From Streptomyces sp. F001 (GTDB lineage Bacteria > Actinomycetota > Actinomycetes > Streptomycetales > Streptomycetaceae), in the NCBI RefSeq assembly GCF_004187715.1, contig NZ_QZWF01000001.1, positions 620,001 through 684,000 of the forward strand: 64,000 nt of DNA. Reading direction: 5' to 3'. The notes beneath the pieces were generated by a model. It was not told the origin of the DNA and did no database searches. It saw only the letters and a list, made by a program, of their open reading frames with translations. Both the position numbers and the translations under genes were made by a program. The first letter of the stretch is position 1. Each line of letters starts with the position of its first letter. This document shows positions 53,043 to 64,000 of the stretch, in pieces.

Positions 53043-53780
53043 TCAGGGCAGTCGCACGCCCAGCGCGGTCTGTACAAGCGCCGCGTGCAGCTTCACCGTG
53101 AGCCCCGCCAGCTCCTGCACACGGGCCTCCGCGTGCGCCCTGGTCTGCGGATTGCGGTGCCGCTTCAGCGGAGCCACCACCTGGTCCACCAGCCCGGCCT
53201 CACGGTCGGCAGCCGCCTTCATCACCCGCAGGTGACGCGGCTCGATGCCGAAGCGTCCCAGCTCGGCGACCAGCGAGGCCACGGTGGCGGTCTCCGCGTC
53301 GTACACCCCGTCCGACAGCGGAGCAATCAGCCCGTACGACTCCCACTCCGCGAGTTCCTGCTCTCCGATCCCGGCGGCCGCCAGCAGCTCCGCCCGCCCG
53401 ATGCGCGCCGCCGTCGGTCTCTCGGAGGACTCCGGCGGGGCTTCGCCGTCACGCTGCCGGCCCAGCGCGGGCAGCCGCACCTCCTCGCCGCGCTCCATCG
53501 CGTCGAGGTACTCGCGGATCACCTTGAGCGGCAGATAGTGGTCCCGCTGCATCCTCAGTACGTGGCCGAGTCGCTCGACATCGGCCGCGCTGAACTTGCG
53601 ATATCCCGAGGGGGTCCGCTGCGGCTCGATGAGCCCCTCGGACTCCAGGAAACGGATCTTGGAAATGGTGACTTCGGGGAACTCCTCGCGCAGCACGTTC
53701 AACACCGTGCCGATACTCATCAGCCCGCTGTCCGCGGCGGTGATGCCGTTGCCGGCACCACCGCTCGGTGTATGAAGCAT
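53043..53780 (-). CDS. ftsR: MerR-type regulator FtsR
   Basis: A 245-residue protein. MSIGTVLNVLREEFPEVTISKIRFLESEGLIEPQRTPSGYRKFSAADVERLGHVLRMQRD is a MerR/FtsR winged HTH. The C-terminal half (AARIGRAELLAAAGIGEQELAEWESYGLIAPLSDG; KAAADREAGLVDQVVAPLKRHRNPQTRAHAEARVQELAGLTVKLHAALVQTALG) is a second helical domain with an effector-like fold. In Corynebacterium FtsR activates ftsZ; I infer similar control of division here. GGGAAGG is near the ATG at 53780. Synteny with Rv1828 supports the name. Confidence 0.86.
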   Translation of the reverse strand: MLHTPSGGAGNGITAADSGLMSIGTVLNVLREEFPEVTISKIRFLESEGLIEPQRTPSGYRKFSAADVERLGHVLRMQRDHYLPLKVIREYLDAMERGEEVRLPALGRQRDGEAPPESSERPTAARIGRAELLAAAGIGEQELAEWESYGLIAPLSDGVYDAETATVASLVAELGRFGIEPRHLRVMKAAADREAGLVDQVVAPLKRHRNPQTRAHAEARVQELAGLTVKLHAALVQTALGVRLP

Positions 53781-53823
53781 GGACCTTCCCTGGGGGTCCC
53801 CCCGGACGGAGCCCGGGGGACGG

Positions 53824-54654
53824 TCAGATGCCCTGCCGGCTCGCGTAGAAGACCAGCCGATACTTGCCGATCTGTACCTCGTCACCGTTCGACAGAGCAA
53901 CCTGGTCGATCCGCTCACGGTTGACGTACGTGCCGTTCAGACTGCCCACGTCGGCCACCGTGAACGAACCGTCCGGGCTGCGGCGGAACTCCACATGCCG
54001 CCGCGAGACCGTCACGTCGTCCAGGAAGATGTCGCTCTGCGGGTGACGCCCGGCCGTGGTCAGGTCGCTGTCCAGGAGGAAGCGGCTGCCCGAGTTCGGC
54101 CCGCGGCGCACGACCAGCAGCGCGGAACCCAGCGGAAGGGCGTCCACCGCAGCCTGCGCTTCGGGCGAGAGCGTCGGCATCGGGGTCTGCCCGGTGGCCT
54201 CGGCGTCGTAGGCCTCGAGACCGCTGATGGAGATCGTGGAGGTCGTCTCGGACGGACGCTCGGCGGCCGCACCCGCCCGCAACGGCGCACCGCAGTTGGA
54301 ACAGAAGCGGCTGCTCTCCGCATTGCGGTTACCGCACCTCGTACACACCAGGGCCGACATGGACGGATCCTCCTGCCGCGGCTGCCCCGCCGGGGCATTG
54401 GACGCGTACGGGCCGGCGGAAAACCCTCCACCCGTACTTGAGGTTGACGGTTGCCCGAAACCTATGCCGCCGGACTGGGCAGGGTCAACCGTCGGCGCGC
54501 CCTGACCTCCGGAAATGTCACCGCCCGGACCAGCGACCTGGTCGCGGAACAGTGGGCGCTGGCCCTCTGCGTCAGGCTGTGCGCGATGACGAGCGGTGGC
54601 GTTACCACTGCCCTCTCGTGCGCTCTTGCCGAACAACTTCGCAAACAACTTCAC
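53824..54654 (-). CDS. garA: GarA-like FHA protein with zinc ribbon
   Basis: A 276-residue protein. Residues 1-98 are a basic then Gly/Ser-rich stretch (VKLFAKLFGKSAREG). Residues 102-125 (ALVCTRCGNRNAESSRFCSNCGAPL) form a four-cysteine zinc ribbon. Residues 135-140 hold ETTSTI, the motif phosphorylated in mycobacterial GarA. The FHA domain runs from about residue 180 with GRHPQSDIFLDDVTVSRRHVEFRR (Arg203, Ser217, Arg218, His220) and GSLNGTYVN. GarA regulates the TCA cycle and glutamate metabolism through FHA binding. An alternative start at ATG 54360 has a strong AGGAGG site and would give a 178-residue product. Confidence 0.85.
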   Translation of the reverse strand: MKLFAKLFGKSAREGSGNATARHRAQPDAEGQRPLFRDQVAGPGGDISGGQGAPTVDPAQSGGIGFGQPSTSSTGGGFSAGPYASNAPAGQPRQEDPSMSALVCTRCGNRNAESSRFCSNCGAPLRAGAAAERPSETTSTISISGLEAYDAEATGQTPMPTLSPEAQAAVDALPLGSALLVVRRGPNSGSRFLLDSDLTTAGRHPQSDIFLDDVTVSRRHVEFRRSPDGSFTVADVGSLNGTYVNRERIDQVALSNGDEVQIGKYRLVFYASRQGI

Positions 54655-54844
54655 GGGCGATTCCCCTTGACCTGAACAGACCCGCCCGTGGGGCAGGACG
54701 AACCCTGACTGCACACTCCGGCCGACCCGGACATCCTCACAACGTCCGTATCCACCAGACAGTTTCCACCACGCACCACCCATTCGGTGCGCCGACCCCC
54801 CGCAACCTCATGCCCTCGCCGGACGACCCCCATGCACCCCCGGT

Positions 54845-55684
54845 TCACTGGGAGGACGACCGAGCGTAGTCAGGTCGCTTCGCCGCTCGCAAGGCGTCCA
54901 CAACGATCTTGTCGGACCGCTCGACGGTCACGGTGGCCTGCTCCTTCTCGAGCGTCTGCACCACGCCTCCTGGAATGTTGAGCGCCGGTTCGAGGTCCTG
55001 CGGCTTGCCGATGACCTTGAAACGATAGGGAGCATTGATCTTGTTCCCGTCGACGCTGACACTCTGCCCGGAGTCGGTCAGATACGTGCCTGCGACCACG
55101 CGCACCCCGTTCACCTGGATCGCCTCCGCGCCGGCCGCCCGTAGTTCCTGGATCGCGTCGAGCAGCATGTCCGCCTCGACCGTCCCCTTCGTGTCGTCGA
55201 TGGTCATCGTGATGCCGGGTCCCTGCGCCGCCACCGTGCCCGCCAGAATGCCGAGTTGCCGCTCCTTCTCGATCGTCTGCTTGCGAGCCTCCTCGGCCTG
55301 GTTGGAGCTGTTCTCCAACTCGTCGCGCTGCTTCTCGAGCCCCTGCTTCTCGTCCTCAAGACGCTGGGTACGGTCGTCGAGTTCATCGAGGATGCGTACG
55401 AGATCCTCCTGCCGCGCGCCCCGCAGCGCGCTGTCGTCGTCGCTGTTCGAGGCGACCTGCACGGCCAGACCGAAGCCGAGACCGAACAGCAGCAACGCGA
55501 CGATGAGTTGGGCACGGGTGACGCGCGGCGGCCACAGACCGTTCACGAGCCGCTGCCGACCGGTGAGCGCCGGCTCGGACTCCTCCTCGGGGCGGTCCAC
55601 CGTCGCCGTGGCCGGCACCTCGTCGGGCAGCTCCTTGCGCAGCTGGTTCTCGGCTGTCTCGTCCTGCTTGCTCATCGGCCTCAC
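54845..55684 (-). CDS. DUF881 family membrane protein (second copy)
   Basis: A 279-residue protein with an acidic cytoplasmic N-terminus, one membrane helix (LIVALLLFGLGFGLAVQV near residue 60), a coiled coil (LDDRTQRLEDEKQGLEKQRDELENSSNQAEEARKQTIE) and an extracytoplasmic DUF881 domain (GPGITMTIDDTKGTVEADMLLDAIQELRAAGAEAIQVNGVRVV). The start at GTG 55684 overlaps the sbp stop (GTGA). It resembles Rv1825. Such proteins occur beside division genes; their role is unknown, but FtsL/DivIC-like topology suggests a cell-envelope function. Confidence 0.88.
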   Translation of the reverse strand: MRPMSKQDETAENQLRKELPDEVPATATVDRPEEESEPALTGRQRLVNGLWPPRVTRAQLIVALLLFGLGFGLAVQVASNSDDDSALRGARQEDLVRILDELDDRTQRLEDEKQGLEKQRDELENSSNQAEEARKQTIEKERQLGILAGTVAAQGPGITMTIDDTKGTVEADMLLDAIQELRAAGAEAIQVNGVRVVAGTYLTDSGQSVSVDGNKINAPYRFKVIGKPQDLEPALNIPGGVVQTLEKEQATVTVERSDKIVVDALRAAKRPDYARSSSQ

Positions 55685-56013
55685 GCCCGGAACACATGCC
55701 GACGGATCGCCGCGGCGTTGGAGAAGATGCGGATGCCGAGAACCACCACGACGCCGGTGGACAGTTGCGCGCCGACGCCCAACTTGTCGCCCAGGAACAC
55801 GATCAGCGCGGCGACGACCACGTTCGACAGGAACGACACCACGAAGACCTTGTCGTCGAAGATGCCGTCCAGCATCGCCCGCAGACCTCCGAAGACTGCG
55901 TCCAGCGCCGCCACCACGGCGATCGGCAGGTAAGGCTCGACGGCCGCCGGAACCTCGGGCCGGACCAACAGGCCGGCCACGACTCCCACGACGAGGCCCA
56001 GTACGGCGATCAC
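55681..56013 (-). CDS. sbp: Small basic protein of the DUF881 cluster
   Basis: A 110-residue membrane protein with three helices (MIAVLGLVVGVVAGLLV; VEPYLPIAVVAALDAVFGGLRAMLDG; FVVSFLSNVVVAALIVFLGDKLGV). DUF1290 (small basic protein) members have exactly this arrangement. Its GTG start overlaps the upstream DUF881 stop by four bases and its stop overlaps the downstream DUF881 start by four bases, so three membrane genes are translated as one unit. The name small basic protein comes from early actinobacterial division clusters; the function is unproved. Confidence 0.9.
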   Translation of the reverse strand: MIAVLGLVVGVVAGLLVRPEVPAAVEPYLPIAVVAALDAVFGGLRAMLDGIFDDKVFVVSFLSNVVVAALIVFLGDKLGVGAQLSTGVVVVLGIRIFSNAAAIRRHVFRA

Positions 56014-56927
56014 GATGTGCCTTTCTCAGTTCTCGGCTGTGCTGACTCGGTTATCGGCTCTGCTGTGCGGACGATCACACTCGGCGCCGCCGGCAGCCGG
56101 ACCTCGTCCTCCACGGAGATGCTGGTACGGATGCCGAAGTTCTCCTGCAGGGCATGCAGATAAAGCCCGTCCGCGCTGTTCTGGAACCTGGTGCTCAGCT
56201 GCTTCCCGTCGCCCACCGCGAGCACCGTGTACGGCGGCACCAGTGGCCGGTTGTCGACCAGTATCGCGTCACCCGCAGCCCTGATCGCCGACAGCGCCGT
56301 CAGCCGCTGCCCGTTGATCGAGACAGCCTCGGCGCCCGACTCCCAGAGTCCGTTGACCACCCGCTGCATGTCACGGTCACGCACCCGCCCCGTGTCGGAG
56401 AAACCGGACGTTCCGCGCGGGTCGCTGTCACCACCGACGGCGGATTCCTTGGCGTCGTTCACGACCAACTTCACACCGGGGCCGCGTACTTCGGTGGCGC
56501 CCGACAGGATTCCCACCAAGTGGGTCTGATCACCGCCGCCACTCTGCTTCAGCGCCGCACGCTGGCGGGCGCTCACGTCGTCGCGCAGCTTGTCGACGTC
56601 ACTCTCCAGCGCGTCCGCAGCCGCGGTCTCCCGGTCGATCCGGTCGATGAGCTCTTCGCGCTCCTTGGCGACCACAGGAGCTGCCACCTGCGCCTGTGCG
56701 GCGCCGACGGTCACCACCAGGGCCGCGAGCACCAGGCCGGCAGCGAGACCGAGCTTCGCCCTGAGGGTTCTGGGCAGGCCTTCGGCGCCCGTCGCCTGCT
56801 TCCTGGCCGCGGCCTCGGCGTATCCCTCGTCGAGGCTGTGATCCATGACGTTGGTGAGCAGCGACATGGACGCGTCCGGGCGTGCGGGGGGCGTGGAACT
56901 GCTCCGAACGGGGGGCTGCTGCGGCAT
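56010..56927 (-). CDS. DUF881 family membrane protein (first copy)
   Basis: A 305-residue protein. A short cytoplasmic part (MSLLTNVMDHSLDEGYAEAAARK) precedes one helix (LAAGLVLAALVVTVGAAQ), a coiled coil (EREELIDRIDRETAAADALESDVDKLRDDVSARQ) and a DUF881 domain (RGPGVKLVVNDAKESAVGG, VVNGLWESGAEAVSINGQRLTALSAIRAAGDAILVDNRPLVPPYTVLAVGD). The ATG at 56927 is preferred; ATG 56936 is possible. It overlaps sbp by four bases. It matches Rv1823. Topology is like that of divisome bitopic proteins. Confidence 0.88.
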   Translation of the reverse strand: MPQQPPVRSSSTPPARPDASMSLLTNVMDHSLDEGYAEAAARKQATGAEGLPRTLRAKLGLAAGLVLAALVVTVGAAQAQVAAPVVAKEREELIDRIDRETAAADALESDVDKLRDDVSARQRAALKQSGGGDQTHLVGILSGATEVRGPGVKLVVNDAKESAVGGDSDPRGTSGFSDTGRVRDRDMQRVVNGLWESGAEAVSINGQRLTALSAIRAAGDAILVDNRPLVPPYTVLAVGDGKQLSTRFQNSADGLYLHALQENFGIRTSISVEDEVRLPAAPSVIVRTAEPITESAQPRTEKGTS

Positions 56928-57033
56928 GCCGCACATCGTCGCACGTCGCGACCGCTACCTCCGCACGGCCCCACCGGCGTGCCGGACAGGCCCCCTTGGG
57001 GACACTTGTCCGGCACGCGCGCGTGCTGCCCGT

Positions 57034-59529
57034 TTACCGTCCGGCGCTGTCCACGACCGCCGACCACTCGTCGAGCAGGGCCTGCGCGGAGGCGTCATCC
57101 GGCCCCTCCGCCCACAGGTGGGTGACCGCCTCGGCCGGGTCTGGCAGCACCATGACCCAGCGCCCATCGGCCTCCACCACGCGCACACCGTCCGTGGTGT
57201 CCACGTCGCGATCTCCGGCCGCCTCGACGACGCGCCGCATCACCAGCCCCTTGACGGCCCAGGGAGTCGCCAGATCCCGCTTGAGGACGTGCGCCCTGGG
57301 GATCCGCGCGTCGATCTGGCTGAGCGTGAGCTGAGTACGCGCCACCAGACCGATCAGCCGCACGAAGGCCGCCGTACCGTCGAAGACACTGCTGAACTCC
57401 GGGACGATGAATCCGCCCTTGCCGTCGCCACCGAAGATCGTCGTGTCATCGCGCCCGACCCGCGTCAGGTCGTCAGGGGAAGTGGTGGTCCACTCCACCT
57501 GGGTCCCGTGATAGGCCGCGACCTGTTCGGCGACCCTGGTCGTGGTCACCGGCAGGGCGACCCGCCCACTACGCCGCTCAGCGGCCACCAGGTCGAGCAT
57601 CACGAGCAGCGCCCGGTCGTCCTCGACGATCCGCCCCTTCTCGTCGACCAGCGACAGCCGCTCACCGACGGGATCGAACCGCACCCCGAATGCGGCCCGC
57701 GCGGACGCAACGATCTCTCCCAGCCGCACCAGTCCCGACCGCCGCGCATCCGCCGTCTCCGTCGGCCTGGACTCGTCCAGACCAGGATTGATCGTCAGCG
57801 AGTCCACGCCCAGCTTGCCGAGCAGGCTGGGCAGCACGAGCCCCGCACTACCGTTCGACGCATCGACGACGACCTTCAGCCCGGACTCGGTGATGCCGGT
57901 CGTGTCCACATTCCGCAACAGTGACCCGGTGTACGAGTCGAAGACACTGGCCGGGAAGTGCAGGTCCCCGATCTCTCCCGGGAACGCACGCCGGTACTCC
58001 TGCCGCGCGAACACCCGGTCCAGCTTTCGCTGACTCGCCTGCGAAAGGTCGGCTCCTCGCCCGTCGAAGAACATGATGTCCACGGAATCCGGCACGCCGG
58101 GTGTGGTCCGGATCATGATCCCGCCGGCACTGCCTCGTGCCGTCTGCTGCCTCGCCACCGGCAGCGGTACGTTCTCCAGGTCCCGTACGTCGATGGCACT
58201 GGCCTGCAGCGCGGAGATCACCGCCCGCTTCAGCGCACGCGCACCACGGGAATGGTCACGGGCCGTGGTCACCGTGGAGCCCTTTTTCAAGGTCGTGGCA
58301 TAGGCGCCGGCGAGGCGCACGGCCAACTCGGGCGTGATCTCGACGTTCAGAATTCCGGAGACGCCGCGGGCGCCGAAGAGATGCGCCTGACCCCTCGATT
58401 CCCATATGACCGAGGTGTTGACGAAGGCACCGGCCTCGATGGTCTTGAACGGGTAGACCCGCACATTGCCCTGCACGATCGATTCTTCGCCGATGAGGCA
58501 CTCGTCGCCGATGACCGCGCCGTCCTCGATCCGCGCCGCCCGCATGATGTCGGTGTTCTTGCCGACGACACAGCCCCGCAGATTGCTGTGCTGCCCGACG
58601 TACACGTTGTCGTGTACGACGGCCTTGTGCAGGAACGCCCCGCTCTTGACGACGACATTCGAGCCGACGACGGTGTGCTCACGGATTTCCGAGCCGGCCT
58701 CGACCTTGGCATAGTCACCGATATAGAGCGGCCCGCGGAGCACGGCGTCAGGGTGCACCTCGGCGCCTTCGGCCACCCACACACCAGGTGAGATCTCGAA
58801 GCCGTCGAGCTCGACGTCGACCTTGCCCTCCAGGACATCGGCCTGCGCCTTCACATAGCTCTCGTGCGTGCCGACATCCTCCCAGTACCCTTCGGCGACA
58901 TAGCCGTAGATCGGCTTGCCCTCCTTCATGAGCTGCGGGAAGACATCGCCGGACCAGTCGACGGGGACATCGGCCTCGACATAGTCGAAGACCTCAGGCT
59001 CCATCACGTAGATGCCGGTATTGACGGTGTCCGAGAACACCTGGCCCCACGTCGGCTTCTCCAGGAACCGCTCGACCTTGCCCTCTTCGTCGACGATGGT
59101 GATACCGAATTCCAGTGGGTTGGGGACACGCGTCAGGCAGACAGTGACCAGCGAATCCTTTTCCTTGTGGAAGTTGATCAGCTCGGTGAGGTCGAAGTCG
59201 GTCAGGGCATCACCGGAGATGACGAGGAACGTGTCGTCCTTCAACGCCTCTTCGGCGTTCTTGACACTCCCGGCAGTACCGAGTGGCTTCTCCTCATTGG
59301 CATAGGTGAGCTCCATGCCGAGCTCCTCGCCGTCACCGAAGTAGTTCTTGACCAGTGAGGCAAGGAACTGGACAGTTACGACAGTCTCGTTGAGCCCATG
59401 CCTTTTGAGCAGCCGCAGAACGTGCTCCATGATCGGCCGGTTGGCCACCGGCAGGAGCGGCTTGGGCATGCTTGAGGTCATGGGACGAAGGCGCGTGCCT
59501 TCGCCACCGGCCATCACGACGGCCTTCAT
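57034..59529 (-). CDS. Mannose-1-phosphate guanylyltransferase fused to a phosphomannomutase-like domain
   Basis: An 831-residue protein. Residues 1-240 are the nucleotidyltransferase ([67 protein letters not shown] begins left-handed beta-helix repeats at about 250-370). From about 400 a phosphohexomutase-like region follows. The position of the catalytic Ser motif (TASHNP) reads [13 protein letters not shown], without the conserved Ser-His, so mutase activity is doubtful. Later parts ([70 protein letters not shown]) keep the fold. It could make GDP-mannose for lipomannan and protein glycosylation. AGGAGG lies upstream of the ATG. Confidence 0.9.
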   Translation of the reverse strand: MKAVVMAGGEGTRLRPMTSSMPKPLLPVANRPIMEHVLRLLKRHGLNETVVTVQFLASLVKNYFGDGEELGMELTYANEEKPLGTAGSVKNAEEALKDDTFLVISGDALTDFDLTELINFHKEKDSLVTVCLTRVPNPLEFGITIVDEEGKVERFLEKPTWGQVFSDTVNTGIYVMEPEVFDYVEADVPVDWSGDVFPQLMKEGKPIYGYVAEGYWEDVGTHESYVKAQADVLEGKVDVELDGFEISPGVWVAEGAEVHPDAVLRGPLYIGDYAKVEAGSEIREHTVVGSNVVVKSGAFLHKAVVHDNVYVGQHSNLRGCVVGKNTDIMRAARIEDGAVIGDECLIGEESIVQGNVRVYPFKTIEAGAFVNTSVIWESRGQAHLFGARGVSGILNVEITPELAVRLAGAYATTLKKGSTVTTARDHSRGARALKRAVISALQASAIDVRDLENVPLPVARQQTARGSAGGIMIRTTPGVPDSVDIMFFDGRGADLSQASQRKLDRVFARQEYRRAFPGEIGDLHFPASVFDSYTGSLLRNVDTTGITESGLKVVVDASNGSAGLVLPSLLGKLGVDSLTINPGLDESRPTETADARRSGLVRLGEIVASARAAFGVRFDPVGERLSLVDEKGRIVEDDRALLVMLDLVAAERRSGRVALPVTTTRVAEQVAAYHGTQVEWTTTSPDDLTRVGRDDTTIFGGDGKGGFIVPEFSSVFDGTAAFVRLIGLVARTQLTLSQIDARIPRAHVLKRDLATPWAVKGLVMRRVVEAAGDRDVDTTDGVRVVEADGRWVMVLPDPAEAVTHLWAEGPDDASAQALLDEWSAVVDSAGR

Positions 59530-59643
59530 GTCGGAAGCGTCCTCCTCGAAGAGACGACGGTCTAGCCGACTTCACCCGTCCGAATTGTCCCGCACTTTTC
59601 CCTCGCGGGCCATCGCACCGCTACGGCCGCACGTTCGGCGAGC

Positions 59644-60291
59644 TCAATCGGTCATGGCGTCCGCACGAACCAGGCGGCGGACTTGCACCACATAGAGGAC
59701 TCCTGCCCACCAGTAGAGGGTTGTACCCCATCCTGCGAACGCCCATCCGAAAATAGCAGCGAGTGACGAGATCCATCCACTCCCGTCACTGAGCAACAGC
59801 AAGGGGAAGGCGTACATCAGGTTGAAGGTGGCGGCCTTCCCGAGGAAGTTCACCTGCGGCGGCGGATAGCCGTGACGCCTGAGGATGCCCACCATCACCA
59901 GCAGGACCAGTTCCCGCCCAAGCAGTACAGCGGTCAACCAGATCGGCAGGATCTCTCGCCACGTAAGACCAACCAGGGTCGAGAGAATGTAGAGCCGGTC
60001 GGCCGCGGGATCAAGAAGCCGGCCGAGACTGCTGATCTGGTTCCAGCGTCGGGCAAGTTTGCCGTCCAGGTAGTCACTGATCCCGCTGAGAGCCAGCACC
60101 AACAGCGCCCAGCCATCACTCTTCGGTCCCCCGAACTCGGGCCTGAGGATCAGCCACAGGAAGAGGGGCACGCCGGCGAGCCGCGCCAGGCTGAGGATGT
60201 TCGGGATGGTGAGGACCCGGTCCGTCTGGACGCGAGTCTCCTGGACCTCCAACCGGGGGCCTCCTGTCGAAAACGAGCCAACTATGCCCAT
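59644..60291 (-). CDS. CDP-alcohol phosphatidyltransferase (cardiolipin-synthase type)
   Basis: A 215-residue membrane protein with about six helices. The CDP-alcohol signature DG-x2-AR-x8-G-x3-D-x3-D is exact (DGKLAR, then GRLLDPAAD). GAGGT lies seven bases before the ATG at 60291. Mycobacterial pgsA2 occupies the same place beside DUF881 genes. In S. coelicolor the related gene SCO1389 encodes a eukaryotic-type cardiolipin synthase (from memory), so the present gene probably makes cardiolipin from CDP-diacylglycerol and phosphatidylglycerol. Phosphatidylglycerophosphate synthase is the alternative. Confidence 0.88.
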   Translation of the reverse strand: MGIVGSFSTGGPRLEVQETRVQTDRVLTIPNILSLARLAGVPLFLWLILRPEFGGPKSDGWALLVLALSGISDYLDGKLARRWNQISSLGRLLDPAADRLYILSTLVGLTWREILPIWLTAVLLGRELVLLVMVGILRRHGYPPPQVNFLGKAATFNLMYAFPLLLLSDGSGWISSLAAIFGWAFAGWGTTLYWWAGVLYVVQVRRLVRADAMTD

Positions 60292-60308
60292 TGACCTTAC
60301 CTCAATGC

Positions 60309-60351
60309 AAAAAAGCTCTGGCTCTCGGGCCAGGTGCCCGAGAGCCAGAGC
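60309..60351 (-). terminator. Strong terminator of the rRNA operon
   Basis: GCTCTGGCTCTCGGGC pairs perfectly with GCCCGAGAGCCAGAGC around CAGGT. On the minus strand it is followed by six T, a classical rho-independent structure just after 5S rRNA and before the phosphatidyltransferase gene. Confidence 0.92.
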
Positions 60352-60360
60352 TCTAAAAGG

Positions 60361-60480
60361 AGTTCGGCGGTGTCCTACTCTCCCACAGGGTCCCCCCTGC
60401 AGTACCATCGGCGCTGTGAGGCTTAGCTTCCGGGTTCGGAATGTAACCGGGCGTTTCCCTCACGCTATGACCACCGAAAC
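60361..60480 (-). rRNA. rrf: 5S ribosomal RNA
   Basis: Read on the minus strand it begins GTTTCGGTGGTCATAGCGTG and includes the loop segments CCGAACCCGGAAGC and GATGGTACTGC, ending CGCCGAACT. About 120 nt, the normal size. It follows 23S by about 85 bp. Confidence 0.95.
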
Positions 60481-60565
60481 ACTGTGAAACTGTGAACGCC
60501 GCACCACGCGCGGTGGCGTGGGGCTGTTCGTGGTTTCAGAACCAACACAGTGGACGCGAGCAACT
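60481..60565 (-). other. 23S-5S spacer
   Basis: About 85 bp between the 23S 3' end and the 5S 5' end. It holds processing-stem sequence such as CCACGCGCGG and no gene. Confidence 0.6.
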
Positions 60566-63686
<3,121 letters not shown>

Positions 63687-63989
63687 ACAGATGCTCGCGT
63701 CCACTGTGCAGTTCTCAAACAACGACCAGCCACCCATCACACACCACCGTGATGCACTGGGGCCGGCATCCGAAGGACGAGCAGCGCTCGCACCCTCAGA
63801 CACCCAACAGCGTGCCCGGCACGGCCAGCCGACCAGATCAGCGTTCCACGCCCTTGCGGGCAGTACTAGCGCCTGGTCCATCCTGGACCGTGCCGAATAA
63901 TCAACGTTCCACCCATGAGCAACCGGCATCGGACGTTCGCCGATGTACCGGCCCCTGAACCGGGCAAGCCCGGCTTAGAAGTGCTCCTT
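63687..63989 (-). other. 16S-23S internal transcribed spacer without tRNA
   Basis: About 300 bp. It lacks tRNA-Ile or tRNA-Ala sequence, as usual in Streptomyces. The CCGGGCAAGCCCGG hairpin near 63960 and AAGCACTTC element belong to the RNase III processing stem. Confidence 0.75.
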
Positions 63990-64000
63990 AGAAAGGAGGT
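63990..64000 (-). rRNA. rrs: 3' end of 16S rRNA (cut by window edge)
   Basis: The last bases read on the minus strand as ACCTCCTTTCT, the anti-Shine-Dalgarno 3' end of 16S. The rest lies beyond the window. Confidence 0.85.

Noticed and set aside
63687-63989. tRNA-Ile or tRNA-Ala in the 16S-23S spacer
   Set aside because: No cloverleaf, no T-loop GTTCGA-type element in place, and no anticodon stem was found.

Overview
The window is high-GC DNA (roughly 70% or more) with frequent GTG starts, GC-rich Shine-Dalgarno sites and gene content typical of Streptomyces or a close relative. I infer Streptomyces from the recognisable gene families and order. No transposase, phage gene, CRISPR array, tRNA or biosynthetic megasynthase is visible. 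The right end is a minus-strand rRNA operon (last 11 nt of 16S, a tRNA-less spacer, 23S, 5S, and a strong terminator).

Region 1 (1-24 kb) is a loose housekeeping and accessory mix. It holds the 3' end of lnt, a Gfo/Idh/MocA oxidoreductase, a DinB-fold protein, a lipoprotein, ung, a family-5 solute-binding lipoprotein, two SDR enzymes, a HipA-like kinase translationally coupled to a DUF3037 protein, a Rieske lipoprotein, a catalytically degenerate isochorismatase-fold protein, two FMN split-barrel proteins, LysR, MocR and PadR regulators, three EamA transporters (one broken), a ClpN-domain protein, an SRPBCC protein, a PhzF-like protein, a CPBP membrane protein and a GCS2-type ligase.

Region 2 (24-42 kb) is a potassium block. 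On the minus strand lie a 27-aa membrane peptide, kdpF, kdpA, kdpB, kdpC, kdpE and a kdpD that lacks its ATPase domain. A KimA-like permease follows, with a small divergent membrane gene and, further on, a second large APC permease. Phased 11-bp direct repeats (unit about CCCGTCAARGT) precede these transcription units and look like sites of one OmpR-family regulator, plausibly KdpE. The block is flanked by two chimeric junctions. At about 27004 a universal stress gene fragment abuts truncated kdpD. At about 37865 a KdpD-type C-terminal fragment abuts a truncated SDR. An orphan kdpF-like gene lies outside the block, and lysA, the SDR, a tiny basic-protein gene and a GNAT gene nearby are frameshifted. 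This is either real decay and rearrangement or assembly and indel error.

Region 3 (42-46 kb) is a molybdate module. A MerR-type HTH plus TOBE regulator, with a perfect palindrome upstream, precedes modA-modB-modC, which are joined by 4-nt overlaps.

Region 4 (46-60 kb) is a deeply conserved actinobacterial cluster on the minus strand. It contains gcvP behind a tandem glycine riboswitch, then (beyond PRC-barrel and dinB genes) a MerR gene, a bifunctional-nuclease gene, ftsR, a GarA-like FHA gene, DUF881, sbp, DUF881, a mannose-1-phosphate guanylyltransferase with a C-terminal phosphomannomutase-like domain, and a CDP-alcohol phosphatidyltransferase. The order mirrors the mycobacterial pgsA2-DUF881-sbp-DUF881-gcvH-garA-Rv1828/29/30-gcvB locus, without gcvH and with the nucleotidyltransferase inserted. 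It links glycine catabolism, envelope and division functions and Ser/Thr-kinase signalling.
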